64,000 nt of DNA from JAZKGA01 sp040386235 (GCA_040386235.1 JAZKGA010000001.1:372001-436000); one strand, 5' to 3'. Numbered from the stretch's first letter, positions 34,472-43,558 are shown. Numbers and translations: made by a program. The notes: generated by a model from the sequence alone, not told the origin.

Positions 34472-35086
34472 TTAGTCCAGAATAACATCATCCCAGATCG
34501 GCATCTGATCGATCATCAGCCGTTCATGTGACAGTGTTACCTGACCCTCTCGCGTTACCGCAAGGTCGGCGGTAAAAAAGGCGTTTTGGAAGATCAGGCT
34601 GACCTGACCGCCCCAGCCCAATTTGGTTTTTTCCATGGCCACTGGCAAAGACCGGATCATCTCACCCATCGCCTTGCGCGCGGCAGGCGGCGGTTCGTCC
34701 CGCCACGGCACGTCATCAACGCCTTCCAGCAGGATAAAGCGGCCTTGCGGGCCTTGGGTGTAACGGAAATAAAACCGGATATAATCGTGGATCGTCTCGT
34801 CATTCAAAGTCAGGCCAAATATATCGTTCATTTGCGTCAGTGTGGCGGCGCTGTAATCAATAATCTGGGTCGTGTTTTGATTGGTGACGATTGTAACCTG
34901 ACGCGGCGGGTGCGCCTGACGGTCCTGGATATCCAGGATAACACAGTCGGGATAAAAACCGGGACGGGCGCGCAGCATTTGGACGCTGGCTTTGACCAGC
35001 TTCGTGCCCGGCAAGACCGCATTGGCTAGGGGAATGTATTTATCCAGTTCCCGACCTTCGATTTTTTGATAGGCGCTTAAATCCAT
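34472..35086 (-). CDS. Unknown 204-residue protein, paralogue of the gene at 16,562
   Basis: 204 residues, soluble, alpha/beta. Residues 94-125 (LNDETIHDYIRFYFRYTQG... VDD) align without gaps to the protein at 16,562; FYPDCVILDIQD and NAFFTADLAV also match. It is the gene directly left of the proposed origin and is read away from it. ACGGAAAACAGACA precedes the ATG. No domain recognised. A stand-alone gene with 203 bases on its downstream side. Confidence 0.75.
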   Translation of the reverse strand: MDLSAYQKIEGRELDKYIPLANAVLPGTKLVKASVQMLRARPGFYPDCVILDIQDRQAHPPRQVTIVTNQNTTQIIDYSAATLTQMNDIFGLTLNDETIHDYIRFYFRYTQGPQGRFILLEGVDDVPWRDEPPPAARKAMGEMIRSLPVAMEKTKLGWGGQVSLIFQNAFFTADLAVTREGQVTLSHERLMIDQMPIWDDVILD

Positions 35087-35432
35087 TGTCTGTTTTCCGT
35101 CTCGCCAGTCTGTTTAAAATCTGGCCTGTTGATAATAACGCAGGATAACGTGAGTATATCTGTTTGCAAAGGGGCGGGATAAATCAATCTCTTGGACTTA
35201 TCCTCGTTCCCCTCTCTGCCACTGAGGGGTTATCCCCATGCGGATATGTCTTAACGGCCTGTCTGCATAATCGTCGTCCGTTCCTTTTTTCCTGTGTCTT
35301 TTCCTTGCTTTAATGGCTTAGTCCCCTGGGGGGATCTGTGTGGACAATTGGCTTATCCGCATATCCTCAGGCCCTACTAATAACTACTCCCTTTATCTTT
35401 ATATATATCGTTTTTTATGGTTAGGTGACGCC
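35087..35432. other. oriC: Proposed chromosomal origin of replication (oriC)
   Basis: A 346-base gap between divergent genes, upstream of hemE. It holds three sites one base off the DnaA box TTATCCACA: TTATCCCCA (35230-35238), TGTGGACAA, the reverse strand of TTGTCCACA (35339-35347), and TTATCCGCA (35353-35361); a weaker TTATCCTCG is at 35198-35206. An AT-rich stretch at about 35376-35420 follows the last box and could be the unwinding element. In Caulobacter and several other alphaproteobacteria oriC lies beside hemE, and parA-parB-parS are nearby here. The hemE promoter probably lies in the same stretch. Confidence 0.72.
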
Positions 35433-36473
35433 ATGAAGCCGATCTTGAACGCCCTGTCCGGCCACACCCTCTCCACACCGCCTGTCTGGCTGATGCGTCA
35501 GGCGGGGCGATATTTGCCTGAATACCGCCAGCTGCGCGCCCAAGCCGGCGGGTTCCTGGACCTGGTCTATAACCCCTCGCTGGCATGCGAGATCACATTA
35601 CAGCCGATACGCCGTTTCCACATGGATGGGGCCATCCTGTTTTCCGATATTCTGGTTGTCCCGGATGTGTTGAACCGCAACGTGACCTTTACCGCTGGTG
35701 AAGGGCCAAAACTGACGCCGCTTGAAACCCCCGGGGATATCGCAAAACTGGCAATGCCAGGCGATACGGCCAAATACGATCTGGTCGCAGAAACAGTGCA
35801 GAAAATCAAAGACGGCCTGGTTCAGGAAGGCCACACGCACACGACCCTGATCGGGTTTGCCGGCGCGCCGTGGACGATTGCCTGTTACATGATCGAAGGC
35901 GGCGGGTCGCGGGATTTTGCCGCAGCACGTCGGTTTGCGCGATTACACCCAACCGCTTTTGCAGATATGCTCCAGCTGATCACCGACACCACTTTTGATT
36001 ATTTATGCCGCCAGATTCAGGCCGGCGCAGAAGCTGTGCAGCTGTTCGATTCCTGGGCCGGCGTGTTACCGGCGGATGAATTGGAGCGCTGGGTCATCGT
36101 CCCGGCCTGTGATCTGGTCAGACGCCTGAAGGCGTGTTTCCCCGATTGTCCAGTCATTGGTTTTCCGCGCGGAATTGGCCCGCATCTGGCAGACTACGCT
36201 TCGCGGACAGGGGTTCAAGGCCTGGGGGTGGATGAGCAGTTTTCGCCCGCCCACATGGCCGCCCTGCCACAATCCGTATGCGTCCAGGGCAATCTTGATC
36301 CGGTCCTGCTGCTGCGCGGCGGGCCAGATATGTTCGACGCGGCAGAACGTCTGATCCAGGCCAATGCGGGCCGCCCCTTTATTTTCAACCTGGGTCACGG
36401 GGTGATCAAGGAAACGGATCCTGAAACGGTTGCTTCTCTGGTTGATTTTATCCGCAGGCGTGGTACGAGTTGA
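35433..36473 (+). CDS. hemE: Uroporphyrinogen decarboxylase
   Basis: 346 residues from ATG 35433; the frame is open further upstream, but that part lies in the origin region and lacks family match. The signature PVWLMRQAGRYLPEYRQLR is at the N-terminus, with the second block LIGFAGAPWTIACYMIEG and the later FPRGIG segment. It removes four carboxyl groups from uroporphyrinogen III in haem synthesis. hemJ begins 2 bases after its stop, so the two haem genes form a unit. Confidence 0.96.
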   Translation: MKPILNALSGHTLSTPPVWLMRQAGRYLPEYRQLRAQAGGFLDLVYNPSLACEITLQPIRRFHMDGAILFSDILVVPDVLNRNVTFTAGEGPKLTPLETPGDIAKLAMPGDTAKYDLVAETVQKIKDGLVQEGHTHTTLIGFAGAPWTIACYMIEGGGSRDFAAARRFARLHPTAFADMLQLITDTTFDYLCRQIQAGAEAVQLFDSWAGVLPADELERWVIVPACDLVRRLKACFPDCPVIGFPRGIGPHLADYASRTGVQGLGVDEQFSPAHMAALPQSVCVQGNLDPVLLLRGGPDMFDAAERLIQANAGRPFIFNLGHGVIKETDPETVASLVDFIRRRGTS

Positions 36474-36475
36474 TC

Positions 36476-36922
36476 ATGTACGAATTCATGTCATCCCACT
36501 ACCTGCTGATCAAAGCCCTGCACATCATCGCAATTATCGCGTGGATGGCGGCGCTTTTGTACCTGCCGCGGTTGTTCGTCTATCATGCGGATGCCCCTGT
36601 TGGCAGTGATCGGGCGCAGATGCTGACCACCATGGAATATCGCCTGTACCGCTACATCATGACCCCGGCGATGATTGCATCCTGGGTTCTGGGCGGAACG
36701 ATGTTGTGGCTGAATGACACGCTGCTGCAGCTGGGCTGGATGCACAGCAAGCTGACACTGGTGATTTTGATGACCGGCGCGCATCATATTTTCAACCGGA
36801 TGCGCAAAGACCTGGCTGCGGGCGTCAATCGACGTCCTGCGCGGACCTTCCGTATCTGGAACGAAGTGCCGACACTGCTGATGATCGGTATCGTCTTGCT
36901 GGTTGTCCTTAAGCCGATCTAA
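36476..36922 (+). CDS. hemJ: Protoporphyrinogen oxidase HemJ
   Basis: 148 residues from ATG 36476 (ATG 36488 is an alternative), four membrane helices. The typical start YLLIKALHIIAIIAWMAALLYLPRLFVYH holds the conserved His and Arg; YIMTPAMIASWVLGG and the W-x-HSKLTLVILM block follow. Family knowledge: a quinone-linked oxidase of protoporphyrinogen IX, common in alphaproteobacteria. It follows hemE directly, two consecutive-pathway genes beside the origin. Confidence 0.93.
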   Translation: MYEFMSSHYLLIKALHIIAIIAWMAALLYLPRLFVYHADAPVGSDRAQMLTTMEYRLYRYIMTPAMIASWVLGGTMLWLNDTLLQLGWMHSKLTLVILMTGAHHIFNRMRKDLAAGVNRRPARTFRIWNEVPTLLMIGIVLLVVLKPI

Positions 36923-37164
36923 ATGCGATCTGGCTAAAAGCGGTCTGGACCCCCCGAATCATGCTTGACAAACTGCGGATTATTTCTTAAAGCTGAGTAC
37001 AAGACGCGGCAATCGCCCGATATCGCATCCGTTTTCCTTAGAAAATTGAGTGTTGTTTTTGGATTGCTGCGGAAACGCACCCGTCTTTATTTCATTTTAT
37101 TTGCGCTTCGATACTCTGTGGCTTCGCCTTAAACCCCCCCGAAAAAACGCCTGAAACACGCCCC

Positions 37165-38421
37165 ATGAATTTACAAGATTTAAAAACCCGGTCCCCTTCC
37201 GAATTGATGGCTTTCGCCGAAGAGTTGGAGATCGAAAACGTCGCCAGCATGCGCAAGCAGGATATTATGTTCGCCGTGCTGAAACGCCTGGCGGAAAATA
37301 ACGTGCCGATCAACGCCGTAGGTGTTGTCGAAGTCCTGCAAGACGGGTTTGGGTTTATGCGGTCGGCCGAAGAAAACTATCTGCCTGGCCCCGATGATAT
37401 TTACGTGTCACCGTCACAGGTCCGCCGGTTTGGCCTGCGCACCGGTGATATCATGGACGGCGAAATCCGGGCGCCGAAAGACAATGAACGCTATTTCGCG
37501 CTGTTGAAAGTCAACACGATCAATGGCGATGTGCCGGAGAAAATCCGTCACCGTATCAATTTCGACAATTTGACACCGCTTTACCCTGACCGGAAAATTA
37601 AGCTGGAAATTGGAGACCCGACCAAAAAGGGCATGACCCAGCGGATTATCGAACTGGTTTCACCGCTTGGCTTTGGCCAGCGGGCCTTGATTGTTGCCCC
37701 GCCCCGGGTTGGTAAAACGATTATGATGCAAGACATCGCCCAGGCGGTTGCCGTCAATCATCCTGAGGCCTATTTGATCGTCCTGCTGATCGACGAACGC
37801 CCGGAAGAAGTCACAGATATGGCACGGTCCGTGCGGGGTGAGGTGATTTCCTCAACCTTCGATGAACCCGCCACCCGCCACGTTCAAGTCGCCGAAATGG
37901 TGATGGAAAAAGCTAAACGCCTGGTCGAACAAAAACGTGATGTGATTATCCTGCTGGATTCCATCACCCGCCTGGCCCGCGCCTATAACACCGTTGTCCC
38001 TTCATCGGGTAAAGTACTGACCGGAGGGGTGGATGCCAATGCCCTGCAACGGCCGAAACGATTCTTTGGCGCGGCGCGTAATGTGGAACAAGGCGGGTCG
38101 CTGACCATCATCGCCACTGCCCTGATCGATACTGGCAGCCGGATGGATGAGGTTATCTTTGAAGAATTCAAAGGGACCGGTAACTCTGAGATTGTTCTGG
38201 ATCGTAAACTGGCTGATAAACGCGTCTTCCCGGCGATTGATGTTCAGAAATCCGGGACACGAAAAGAAGAACTGTTGGTCAGCAAGGACAGCCTGTCGAA
38301 AATGTGGGTCCTGCGCCGCATTCTGAACCCAATGGGGACAGTGGACGCCGTCGAATTCCTGATCGACAAGTTGAAAGACACGAAATCGAACGACGATTTC
38401 TTCCAAATGATGAATCAGTAA
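37165..38421 (+). CDS. rho: Transcription termination factor Rho
   Basis: 418 residues. The N-terminal helical and cold-shock-like RNA-binding domain has GFGFMRSAEENYLPGPDDIYVSPSQ; the ATPase domain has Walker A PPRVGKTIMM, VLLIDERPEEVTDM and the Q/R-loops near SSGKVLTGGVDANALQRPKRF. It forms the ring helicase that ends untranslated transcripts. A 242-base gap precedes it, with a TTGACA at 36965-36970 and a poor -10; rho messages commonly have long leaders for autoregulation, so the promoter may lie there. No strong ribosome site. Confidence 0.97.
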   Translation: MNLQDLKTRSPSELMAFAEELEIENVASMRKQDIMFAVLKRLAENNVPINAVGVVEVLQDGFGFMRSAEENYLPGPDDIYVSPSQVRRFGLRTGDIMDGEIRAPKDNERYFALLKVNTINGDVPEKIRHRINFDNLTPLYPDRKIKLEIGDPTKKGMTQRIIELVSPLGFGQRALIVAPPRVGKTIMMQDIAQAVAVNHPEAYLIVLLIDERPEEVTDMARSVRGEVISSTFDEPATRHVQVAEMVMEKAKRLVEQKRDVIILLDSITRLARAYNTVVPSSGKVLTGGVDANALQRPKRFFGAARNVEQGGSLTIIATALIDTGSRMDEVIFEEFKGTGNSEIVLDRKLADKRVFPAIDVQKSGTRKEELLVSKDSLSKMWVLRRILNPMGTVDAVEFLIDKLKDTKSNDDFFQMMNQ

Positions 38422-38426
38422 TCGCT

Positions 38427-39125
38427 TTAAGCCTTTAAACCGCTGCGCAGAAATGCGTTTGTGCGGTCATTGGCCACTGCTGCCGCATCTGCATCGTAAT
38501 GCTGCCCATTGATGCGGGAAAACGCGTGGTCCTTACCCGGATAATGATGGATCGTAACATAAGCATGATGTTTCAGGCCGCCCATAATCGCTTCTTGGGC
38601 CTCTGGCGGAACATATGCGTCGGCCCCGGCGATATGCAGCATCAACGGACGCGTAATTTTTTTTGCTTCACCCAATAAATCCTGTAATCCCACGCCGTAA
38701 TAACTGACGCTGACATCCACATCTGTCCGCGCCGCCATCAAATACGCCAGCTTGCCGCCCAGGCAATACCCCATGCAACCGACAGTGCCGCTGCATTCCG
38801 GATGGGTGCGCAGGGCCGTCAACACATCGGCTAAATCACGAACGCCTTGGTCGATGTTAAAGCGCTGCATAAGCGAAAAAGCCTTTTCCCACTCTGCTTC
38901 GGTTTTGTCACTTAAGTCCACGCCAGGCTCCAGGCGCCAGAACAGGTCAGGGACGATGGCCAGATAGCCCAACGCTGCCATTTCGGTGGCTTTTTGCCGT
39001 AACCCGTCATTCACACCGAAAATCTCCTGGATGATAATCAGGGCCGGTGCCGGCATCACGGCGGGCCGCGCGACAAAGGCGGAAAACACGCCGCCATCCT
39101 GGGCGGTAAAAAACATTTCTGACAT
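38427..39125 (-). CDS. Dienelactone hydrolase family protein
   Basis: 232 residues from ATG 39125, preceded by AAGGGAGACAGCG. Alpha/beta hydrolase of the DLH type: nucleophile Cys121 in MGYCLGGK, Asp in AGADAYVPPE and His in PGKDHAF complete the triad. Members hydrolyse dienelactones or similar esters; the actual substrate is unknown. It is the only leftward gene between the origin and parB. A parS site lies 22 bases upstream of its start, so ParB binding could affect its expression. Confidence 0.88.
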   Translation of the reverse strand: MSEMFFTAQDGGVFSAFVARPAVMPAPALIIIQEIFGVNDGLRQKATEMAALGYLAIVPDLFWRLEPGVDLSDKTEAEWEKAFSLMQRFNIDQGVRDLADVLTALRTHPECSGTVGCMGYCLGGKLAYLMAARTDVDVSVSYYGVGLQDLLGEAKKITRPLMLHIAGADAYVPPEAQEAIMGGLKHHAYVTIHHYPGKDHAFSRINGQHYDADAAAVANDRTNAFLRSGLKA

Positions 39126-39146
39126 CGCTGTCTCCCTTATCGGTGT

Positions 39147-39162
39147 TGTTTCACGTGAAACG
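39147..39162. promoter_or_regulatory. parS: parS site (ParB binding), 15 of 16 bases
   Basis: TGTTTCACGTGAAACG differs from the full palindrome TGTTTCACGTGAAACA only in the last base; the central 14 bases are a perfect palindrome. It lies between the DLH gene and the DUF6489-like gene, about 4 kb from the proposed origin and on the same side as parA-parB. Confidence 0.88.
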
Positions 39163-39246
39163 TAGGGCAAAGGGGCGGGCGTGGCAAGGTTGTTGGACGG
39201 TGCGCGCGGATGTGCTATGCATCTGAAAAGCAGAAGGAGCCCAAAG

Positions 39247-39522
39247 ATGAAAGTTGAAGTCCATATCGAATGCACGCCGGATGAGGCACGTCAGTTCCTG
39301 GGTTTACCCGATGTCACCGAATTGCAAAAACAGATGGTCGATACGCTGTATGGTCGCATGGGTGAAAACATCAAAACGATGGACAGCAGCGATTTAATGG
39401 GCACCTGGGGGCCGATGATGATGCAGGGCTGGGGCGATGCACAAAAAAGCTTCTGGCAGATCATGCAATCCGCCGCCGGCGATACGTCTAAATCCACCAA
39501 AGGTAAATCCGCCAAAGGATAA
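39247..39522 (+). CDS. DUF6489-like small protein
   Basis: 91 residues from ATG 39247, preceded by AGAAGGAGCCCAAAG, a strong ribosome site. The opening MKVEVHIECTPDEARQFLGL matches a conserved small alphaproteobacterial family (DUF6489) in which this segment is the most constant; the rest is Met-rich with a Ser/Lys tail (STKGKSAKG). Function unknown. It precedes mnmE by 11 bases and is probably co-transcribed with it. An upstream in-frame extension lacks a ribosome site. Confidence 0.8.
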   Translation: MKVEVHIECTPDEARQFLGLPDVTELQKQMVDTLYGRMGENIKTMDSSDLMGTWGPMMMQGWGDAQKSFWQIMQSAAGDTSKSTKGKSAKG

Positions 39523-39533
39523 GGGGGATAAAG

Positions 39534-40874
39534 ATGGCTACGATTTACGCGCTGGCCACGGCCCCTGGCCGGTCGGCCATTGCCATTATCCGCGTTTCTG
39601 GCCCGGCGGCCCTGACCAGCCTGCAAATGCTGCTGCGTGATCAGGCGTTGCTGTCAGGCCCCCGTGGCGTGCGGATTATCCACGATATGCAGGGACATGG
39701 GATTGACGAAGCACTGGTCCACGTTTTTCCTGGGCCGCGCAGTTATACGGGCGAAGATTTAGTGGAATACCACGTGCATGGCAGCCGTGCGGTTGTTGAT
39801 GCGGTGCTGGAAACCCTGGCGCGCCAGCCGGGCCATCGCCTGGCCGAGGCGGGGGAATTTACCCGCCGCGCCTTTGAACACGGCCGCATGGATTTAACGG
39901 TGGCTGAGGCCGTCGCCGATCTGATCGATGCCGACACGGCGGCACAGCGGCAACAGGCCCTGGGCCAGCTGGGCGGTAACCTTTCAACACTTTATAATTC
40001 CTGGAAAGACCGCCTGGCGCGGATTTTGGCGTATCTTGAGGCCGATCTGGATTTTTCAGACCAGGATTTGCCCGAAGATGCCCTGTTGCACGTTCGTCCT
40101 GATTTATCCGACGTCATTGCCGCGTTCGCCGCGCATCTGGATGACAATCATCGCGGTGAAAGACTGCGCGACGGTGTGCATGTCGCGATCCTGGGCGCGC
40201 CCAATGCCGGAAAATCGTCCCTGCTGAACCATCTGGCGCAACGGGATGTGGCGATCGTGTCGCCCCATGCTGGAACAACGCGTGATGTGCTTGAGGTCCA
40301 CTTGGATATCGCAGGATTTCCGGTGATCCTGTCCGATACAGCGGGTCTGCGCAGTGCTGAACTGGCTGATGATGCGCATGGGATGATTGAGGCTGAGGGG
40401 ATTGCACGGGCGATGGTCCGCGCGGCAGATGCAACATTGCGCGTATTGGTGTTCGATCAACATGCGGGGCCGGATTTTGATCACGCCACGCGCGATTTAA
40501 TCCGGGCGCAGGATATCGTCATTCTGAATAAATGCGATGATGGCCCAGCAGCGGTGACGCAGATTGACGGCCATGCGGCATGGCCGGTGTCGGCCAGGAC
40601 CGGCGCGGGTATCCCTGACCTGCTGACCCAATTGGGGGTGGTTTTAGCCCAGGAATTTGCCCCGCGTGACGTGCCCTCCCTGACACGCGCCCGTCATCGC
40701 GCCGCCTTGATCGCGGCGCGAGAGGCCCTGTTACGCGCGGAAACCGCGCCTTTGCCCGAATTGGTTGCCGAAGATATCCGCCTGTGCCTGCGCCATTTGA
40801 GTCATATCACCGGCCAGGTGGACGTTGAAGATGTGCTGGATATTATCTTCCGCGATTTTTGTATCGGCAAATAA
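39534..40874 (+). CDS. mnmE: tRNA uridine-5-carboxymethylaminomethyl modification GTPase MnmE
   Basis: 446 residues. The N-terminal folate-binding domain opens TIYALATAPGRSAIAIIRVSG; the inserted G domain has GAPNAGKSSLLN (G1), HAGTTRDVLE (G2), LSDTAGLR (G3) and LNKCDD (G4); the last residues FCIGK hold the catalytic Cys. With MnmG it makes the cmnm5 group at wobble U34. It is followed by mnmG after 64 bases, the usual pair. Confidence 0.97.
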   Translation: MATIYALATAPGRSAIAIIRVSGPAALTSLQMLLRDQALLSGPRGVRIIHDMQGHGIDEALVHVFPGPRSYTGEDLVEYHVHGSRAVVDAVLETLARQPGHRLAEAGEFTRRAFEHGRMDLTVAEAVADLIDADTAAQRQQALGQLGGNLSTLYNSWKDRLARILAYLEADLDFSDQDLPEDALLHVRPDLSDVIAAFAAHLDDNHRGERLRDGVHVAILGAPNAGKSSLLNHLAQRDVAIVSPHAGTTRDVLEVHLDIAGFPVILSDTAGLRSAELADDAHGMIEAEGIARAMVRAADATLRVLVFDQHAGPDFDHATRDLIRAQDIVILNKCDDGPAAVTQIDGHAAWPVSARTGAGIPDLLTQLGVVLAQEFAPRDVPSLTRARHRAALIAAREALLRAETAPLPELVAEDIRLCLRHLSHITGQVDVEDVLDIIFRDFCIGK

Positions 40875-40938
40875 ATTCAGGTAGGCGTTGGGCCTGTTTT
40901 TGTTGCTTTTTCGGTCTCTTTCCCCTATAAGCCGCAAC

Positions 40939-42864
40939 ATGGATCAAGCGACAACATTTGATGTTATTGTCATTGGTGGCGGCCACGCGGGATGCGAGGC
41001 CGCTGCGGCTGCTGCACGTGTTGGCGCACGCACCGCCCTGCTGACCCATTCGTTGGCCACAATCGGAACCATGTCCTGCAATCCTGCCATTGGCGGGTTG
41101 GGTAAGGGGCATTTGGTGCGCGAAATTGATGCGCTGGACGGCATTATGGGACGCGTCATTGACCGATCGGGCATTCAGTTCCGGATGTTGAACGCGTCCA
41201 AGGGCGCGGCGGTGCGCGGCCCACGGGCTCAGGCCGACCGCAAGCTGTACCGCCAGGCGATGCAAGATATTTTACAGAACTATCCCAATTTAACCCTGGT
41301 TGAGGGCGCGGCGCATGATGTTCGGCTGGACCCTGGTCAGCAGGATATTACCGGTGTTATGACCGAAGATGGCCGGATATTAACGGCCCGCGCGGTTGTT
41401 TTGACCACCGGCACGTTTCTGCGCGGGATTATCCATCAGGGGGAGACGCAAACACCCGCTGGCCGGGTGGGCGAAGCACCGTCCGTTGGGCTGGGTGAAA
41501 CGCTGGAGCGTTTGGGCTTTCCGCTTGGCCGCCTGAAAACAGGAACGCCGCCGCGACTGGATGGCAGCACGATTAACTGGCAATCCTGCGACGTACAGGA
41601 CGGCGATGCCGTGCCGCAGCCGTTTTCCTTTTTGAATACGACGATTACGGTGCCGCAAGTGGCATGCTATATCACGCAGACAAGTCCAAAAACGCATGAG
41701 ATCATCCGCGAAAATATCCATCGCGCGCCGATGTATTCGGGACAGATTCAAAGCCGCGGGCCGCGATACTGCCCGTCGATCGAAGATAAGATCATGCGTT
41801 TTGCGGATAAGGAGAGGCATCAGATCTTTCTGGAGCCTGAGGGGTTGGACGACGACACGGTCTATCCGAACGGTATTTCAACCTCGCTTCCGATCGCGGT
41901 GCAGGACCAGATCCTGCGTTCAATCCCCGGCCTGGAAAACGTGGCGGTGCGGCAGTATGGCTACGCCATTGAATATGATTACGTTGATCCGCGCGATCAT
42001 TTTCCAACACTGGAATCGCGCCGCCTGCCTGGGCTGTTTTTTGCCGGACAGATCAACGGCACCACGGGATATGAGGAAGCGGCGGCCCAAGGATTGATCG
42101 CCGGGGTTAATGCCGCATTGCAATCCCGTTATGATGGCGCGCGCGATGCCGCTCCACGCTTCGTTCTTGACCGCGCTATGGCGTATATCGGCGTGATGAT
42201 CGATGATTTGATTACGCGTGGTGCGCCCGAACCGTACCGCATGTTTACCAGCCGGGCGGAATACCGCCTGCGCCTGCGTGCCGATAATGCCGACCAGCGT
42301 TTGACGGACCAAGGGATTGCGGTGGGGTGTGTTGGAGCAGAACGCCAGGCCGTCTGGGATGAAAAGAAGCAACAGCTGGACAGCGCGCGCGTGTTGATGC
42401 AGTCCTGTCGGGCAACGCCCAACACATTAAATGCGCAGGGTTTACGGATGAATGAAGACGGGCAATGGCGGAATGCGCTTGATGTGCTGCGCCATGACAG
42501 CGTTACCTGGGATGATATTGTGCGTATATGGCCGGAATTGGCCGGCATTCGCCCTGATATCGCGGCCCAGATGGAAATTGACGCGGCCTATGCCGGATAT
42601 ATGGACCGCCAGGACGCTGATGTGGCCGCATTTCGGCGCGATGAAAACCTAAACCTGCCTGCTGACCTTGATTACGCTGCGATCGGCAGCCTGTCCACAG
42701 AAGTGCGGCTTAAGTTAGAAGCGGCGCGGCCGTTGACGCTCGGCGCGGCCTCGCGTCTGCAGGGCATGACGCCTGCGGCCCTAAACGCCCTGTTGCGATT
42801 TGTGAAGAAGGGCGCGGGCCCTTATGCTAAAGACAGCGCTGCGCATGTATCTGCCATCGCCTAA
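40939..42864 (+). CDS. mnmG: tRNA modification enzyme MnmG (GidA)
   Basis: 641 residues from ATG 40939. FAD-binding FDVIVIGGGHAGCEAAAAAA at the N-terminus, MSCNPAIGGLGKGHLVREID, LTTGTFLRGIIH and FFAGQINGTTGYEEAAAQG are all family signatures. The C-terminal helical domain binds MnmE. The frame is open for 17 codons upstream but the FAD fold begins at 40939. rsmG overlaps its last 41 bases. Confidence 0.97.
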   Translation: MDQATTFDVIVIGGGHAGCEAAAAAARVGARTALLTHSLATIGTMSCNPAIGGLGKGHLVREIDALDGIMGRVIDRSGIQFRMLNASKGAAVRGPRAQADRKLYRQAMQDILQNYPNLTLVEGAAHDVRLDPGQQDITGVMTEDGRILTARAVVLTTGTFLRGIIHQGETQTPAGRVGEAPSVGLGETLERLGFPLGRLKTGTPPRLDGSTINWQSCDVQDGDAVPQPFSFLNTTITVPQVACYITQTSPKTHEIIRENIHRAPMYSGQIQSRGPRYCPSIEDKIMRFADKERHQIFLEPEGLDDDTVYPNGISTSLPIAVQDQILRSIPGLENVAVRQYGYAIEYDYVDPRDHFPTLESRRLPGLFFAGQINGTTGYEEAAAQGLIAGVNAALQSRYDGARDAAPRFVLDRAMAYIGVMIDDLITRGAPEPYRMFTSRAEYRLRLRADNADQRLTDQGIAVGCVGAERQAVWDEKKQQLDSARVLMQSCRATPNTLNAQGLRMNEDGQWRNALDVLRHDSVTWDDIVRIWPELAGIRPDIAAQMEIDAAYAGYMDRQDADVAAFRRDENLNLPADLDYAAIGSLSTEVRLKLEAARPLTLGAASRLQGMTPAALNALLRFVKKGAGPYAKDSAAHVSAIA

Positions 42865-43474
42865 GCAGGCAGTCACAGACCTGCATGCCCTTTCGGTGAC
42901 GGCGACATCTGAAATGAGTGCTGCGCTGTGTCGCTATTGCGATTTATTGGCGCAGTGGCAGGCGCGCATCAATCTGGTCGGCCCGAAAACGCTGGAAACC
43001 GTTTGGGGCCGTCATATTCTTGACTCGGCGCAGCTTGTCCCGCACATTCCGGCAGGGGCCACACTGACGGATATTGGCAGTGGCGCGGGCTTTCCGGCCT
43101 TGGTTTTGGCTATTTTGCGACCTGATTTGAAAGTTACGTGCGTGGAATCGGACACGCGAAAATGTGCATTTTTGCAAACGGTGGTGCGGGAATTGCATTT
43201 AAATGTCCGGGTGGTGAACAACCGTATTGAGGGATATGACTGGGCGGGAACGGATATATTAACGGCACGCGCCCTGGCCTCGCTGGACAATTTAACCCCT
43301 TATCTGCTGGCGGCAAAAGCTGTTAATCCATTGCTGACCGCCATTTTACCGAAAGGTGCGCAGTGGCGTGACGAGATCATTAACGCCCCCCAGCTGGCAG
43401 AATTGTTTCACGTGAAACATGTCCCCAGCCACGGCCAGCCAGAGGCCGTTATATTGATTTTATCGCCGCGCTAG
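42824..43474 (+). CDS. rsmG: 16S rRNA m7G527 methyltransferase
   Basis: 216 residues; ATG 42845 is an alternative start. SAM-binding TDIGSGAGFPALVLAI, followed by VESDTRKCAFLQTVV and TARALASLDNL, is the RsmG pattern. It methylates N7 of G527. The start overlaps mnmG by 41 bases. A perfect parS site is embedded in the coding region and reads out the LFHVKHVPS segment near the C-terminus. Confidence 0.96.
   Translation: MLKTALRMYLPSPKQAVTDLHALSVTATSEMSAALCRYCDLLAQWQARINLVGPKTLETVWGRHILDSAQLVPHIPAGATLTDIGSGAGFPALVLAILRPDLKVTCVESDTRKCAFLQTVVRELHLNVRVVNNRIEGYDWAGTDILTARALASLDNLTPYLLAAKAVNPLLTAILPKGAQWRDEIINAPQLAELFHVKHVPSHGQPEAVILILSPR
43404..43419. promoter_or_regulatory. parS: Perfect parS site inside rsmG
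   Basis: TGTTTCACGTGAAACA, a full 16-base palindrome identical to the general bacterial parS consensus. It lies inside rsmG, about 140 bases upstream of parA, a placement known in other bacteria with gidB-parAB. It should nucleate the ParB complex for origin segregation. Confidence 0.95.
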
Positions 43475-43558
43475 CGTGTGAATAGACAGCGCATTTTCTT
43501 TGCTTTTCCCTGTGTGGTTATTCTATGGTAAGGAACCCAGGAACAAGAAAGGTCCGCG

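Noticed and set aside
35340..35432. Upstream in-frame extension of hemE
   Set aside because: It lies in the AT-rich end of the origin region, and the HemE family starts at the ATG at 35433.
36965..36993. Possible rho promoter TTGACA with TAAAGC 17 bases later
   Set aside because: The -35 is perfect but the -10 matches only three of six bases; left out of the feature list.
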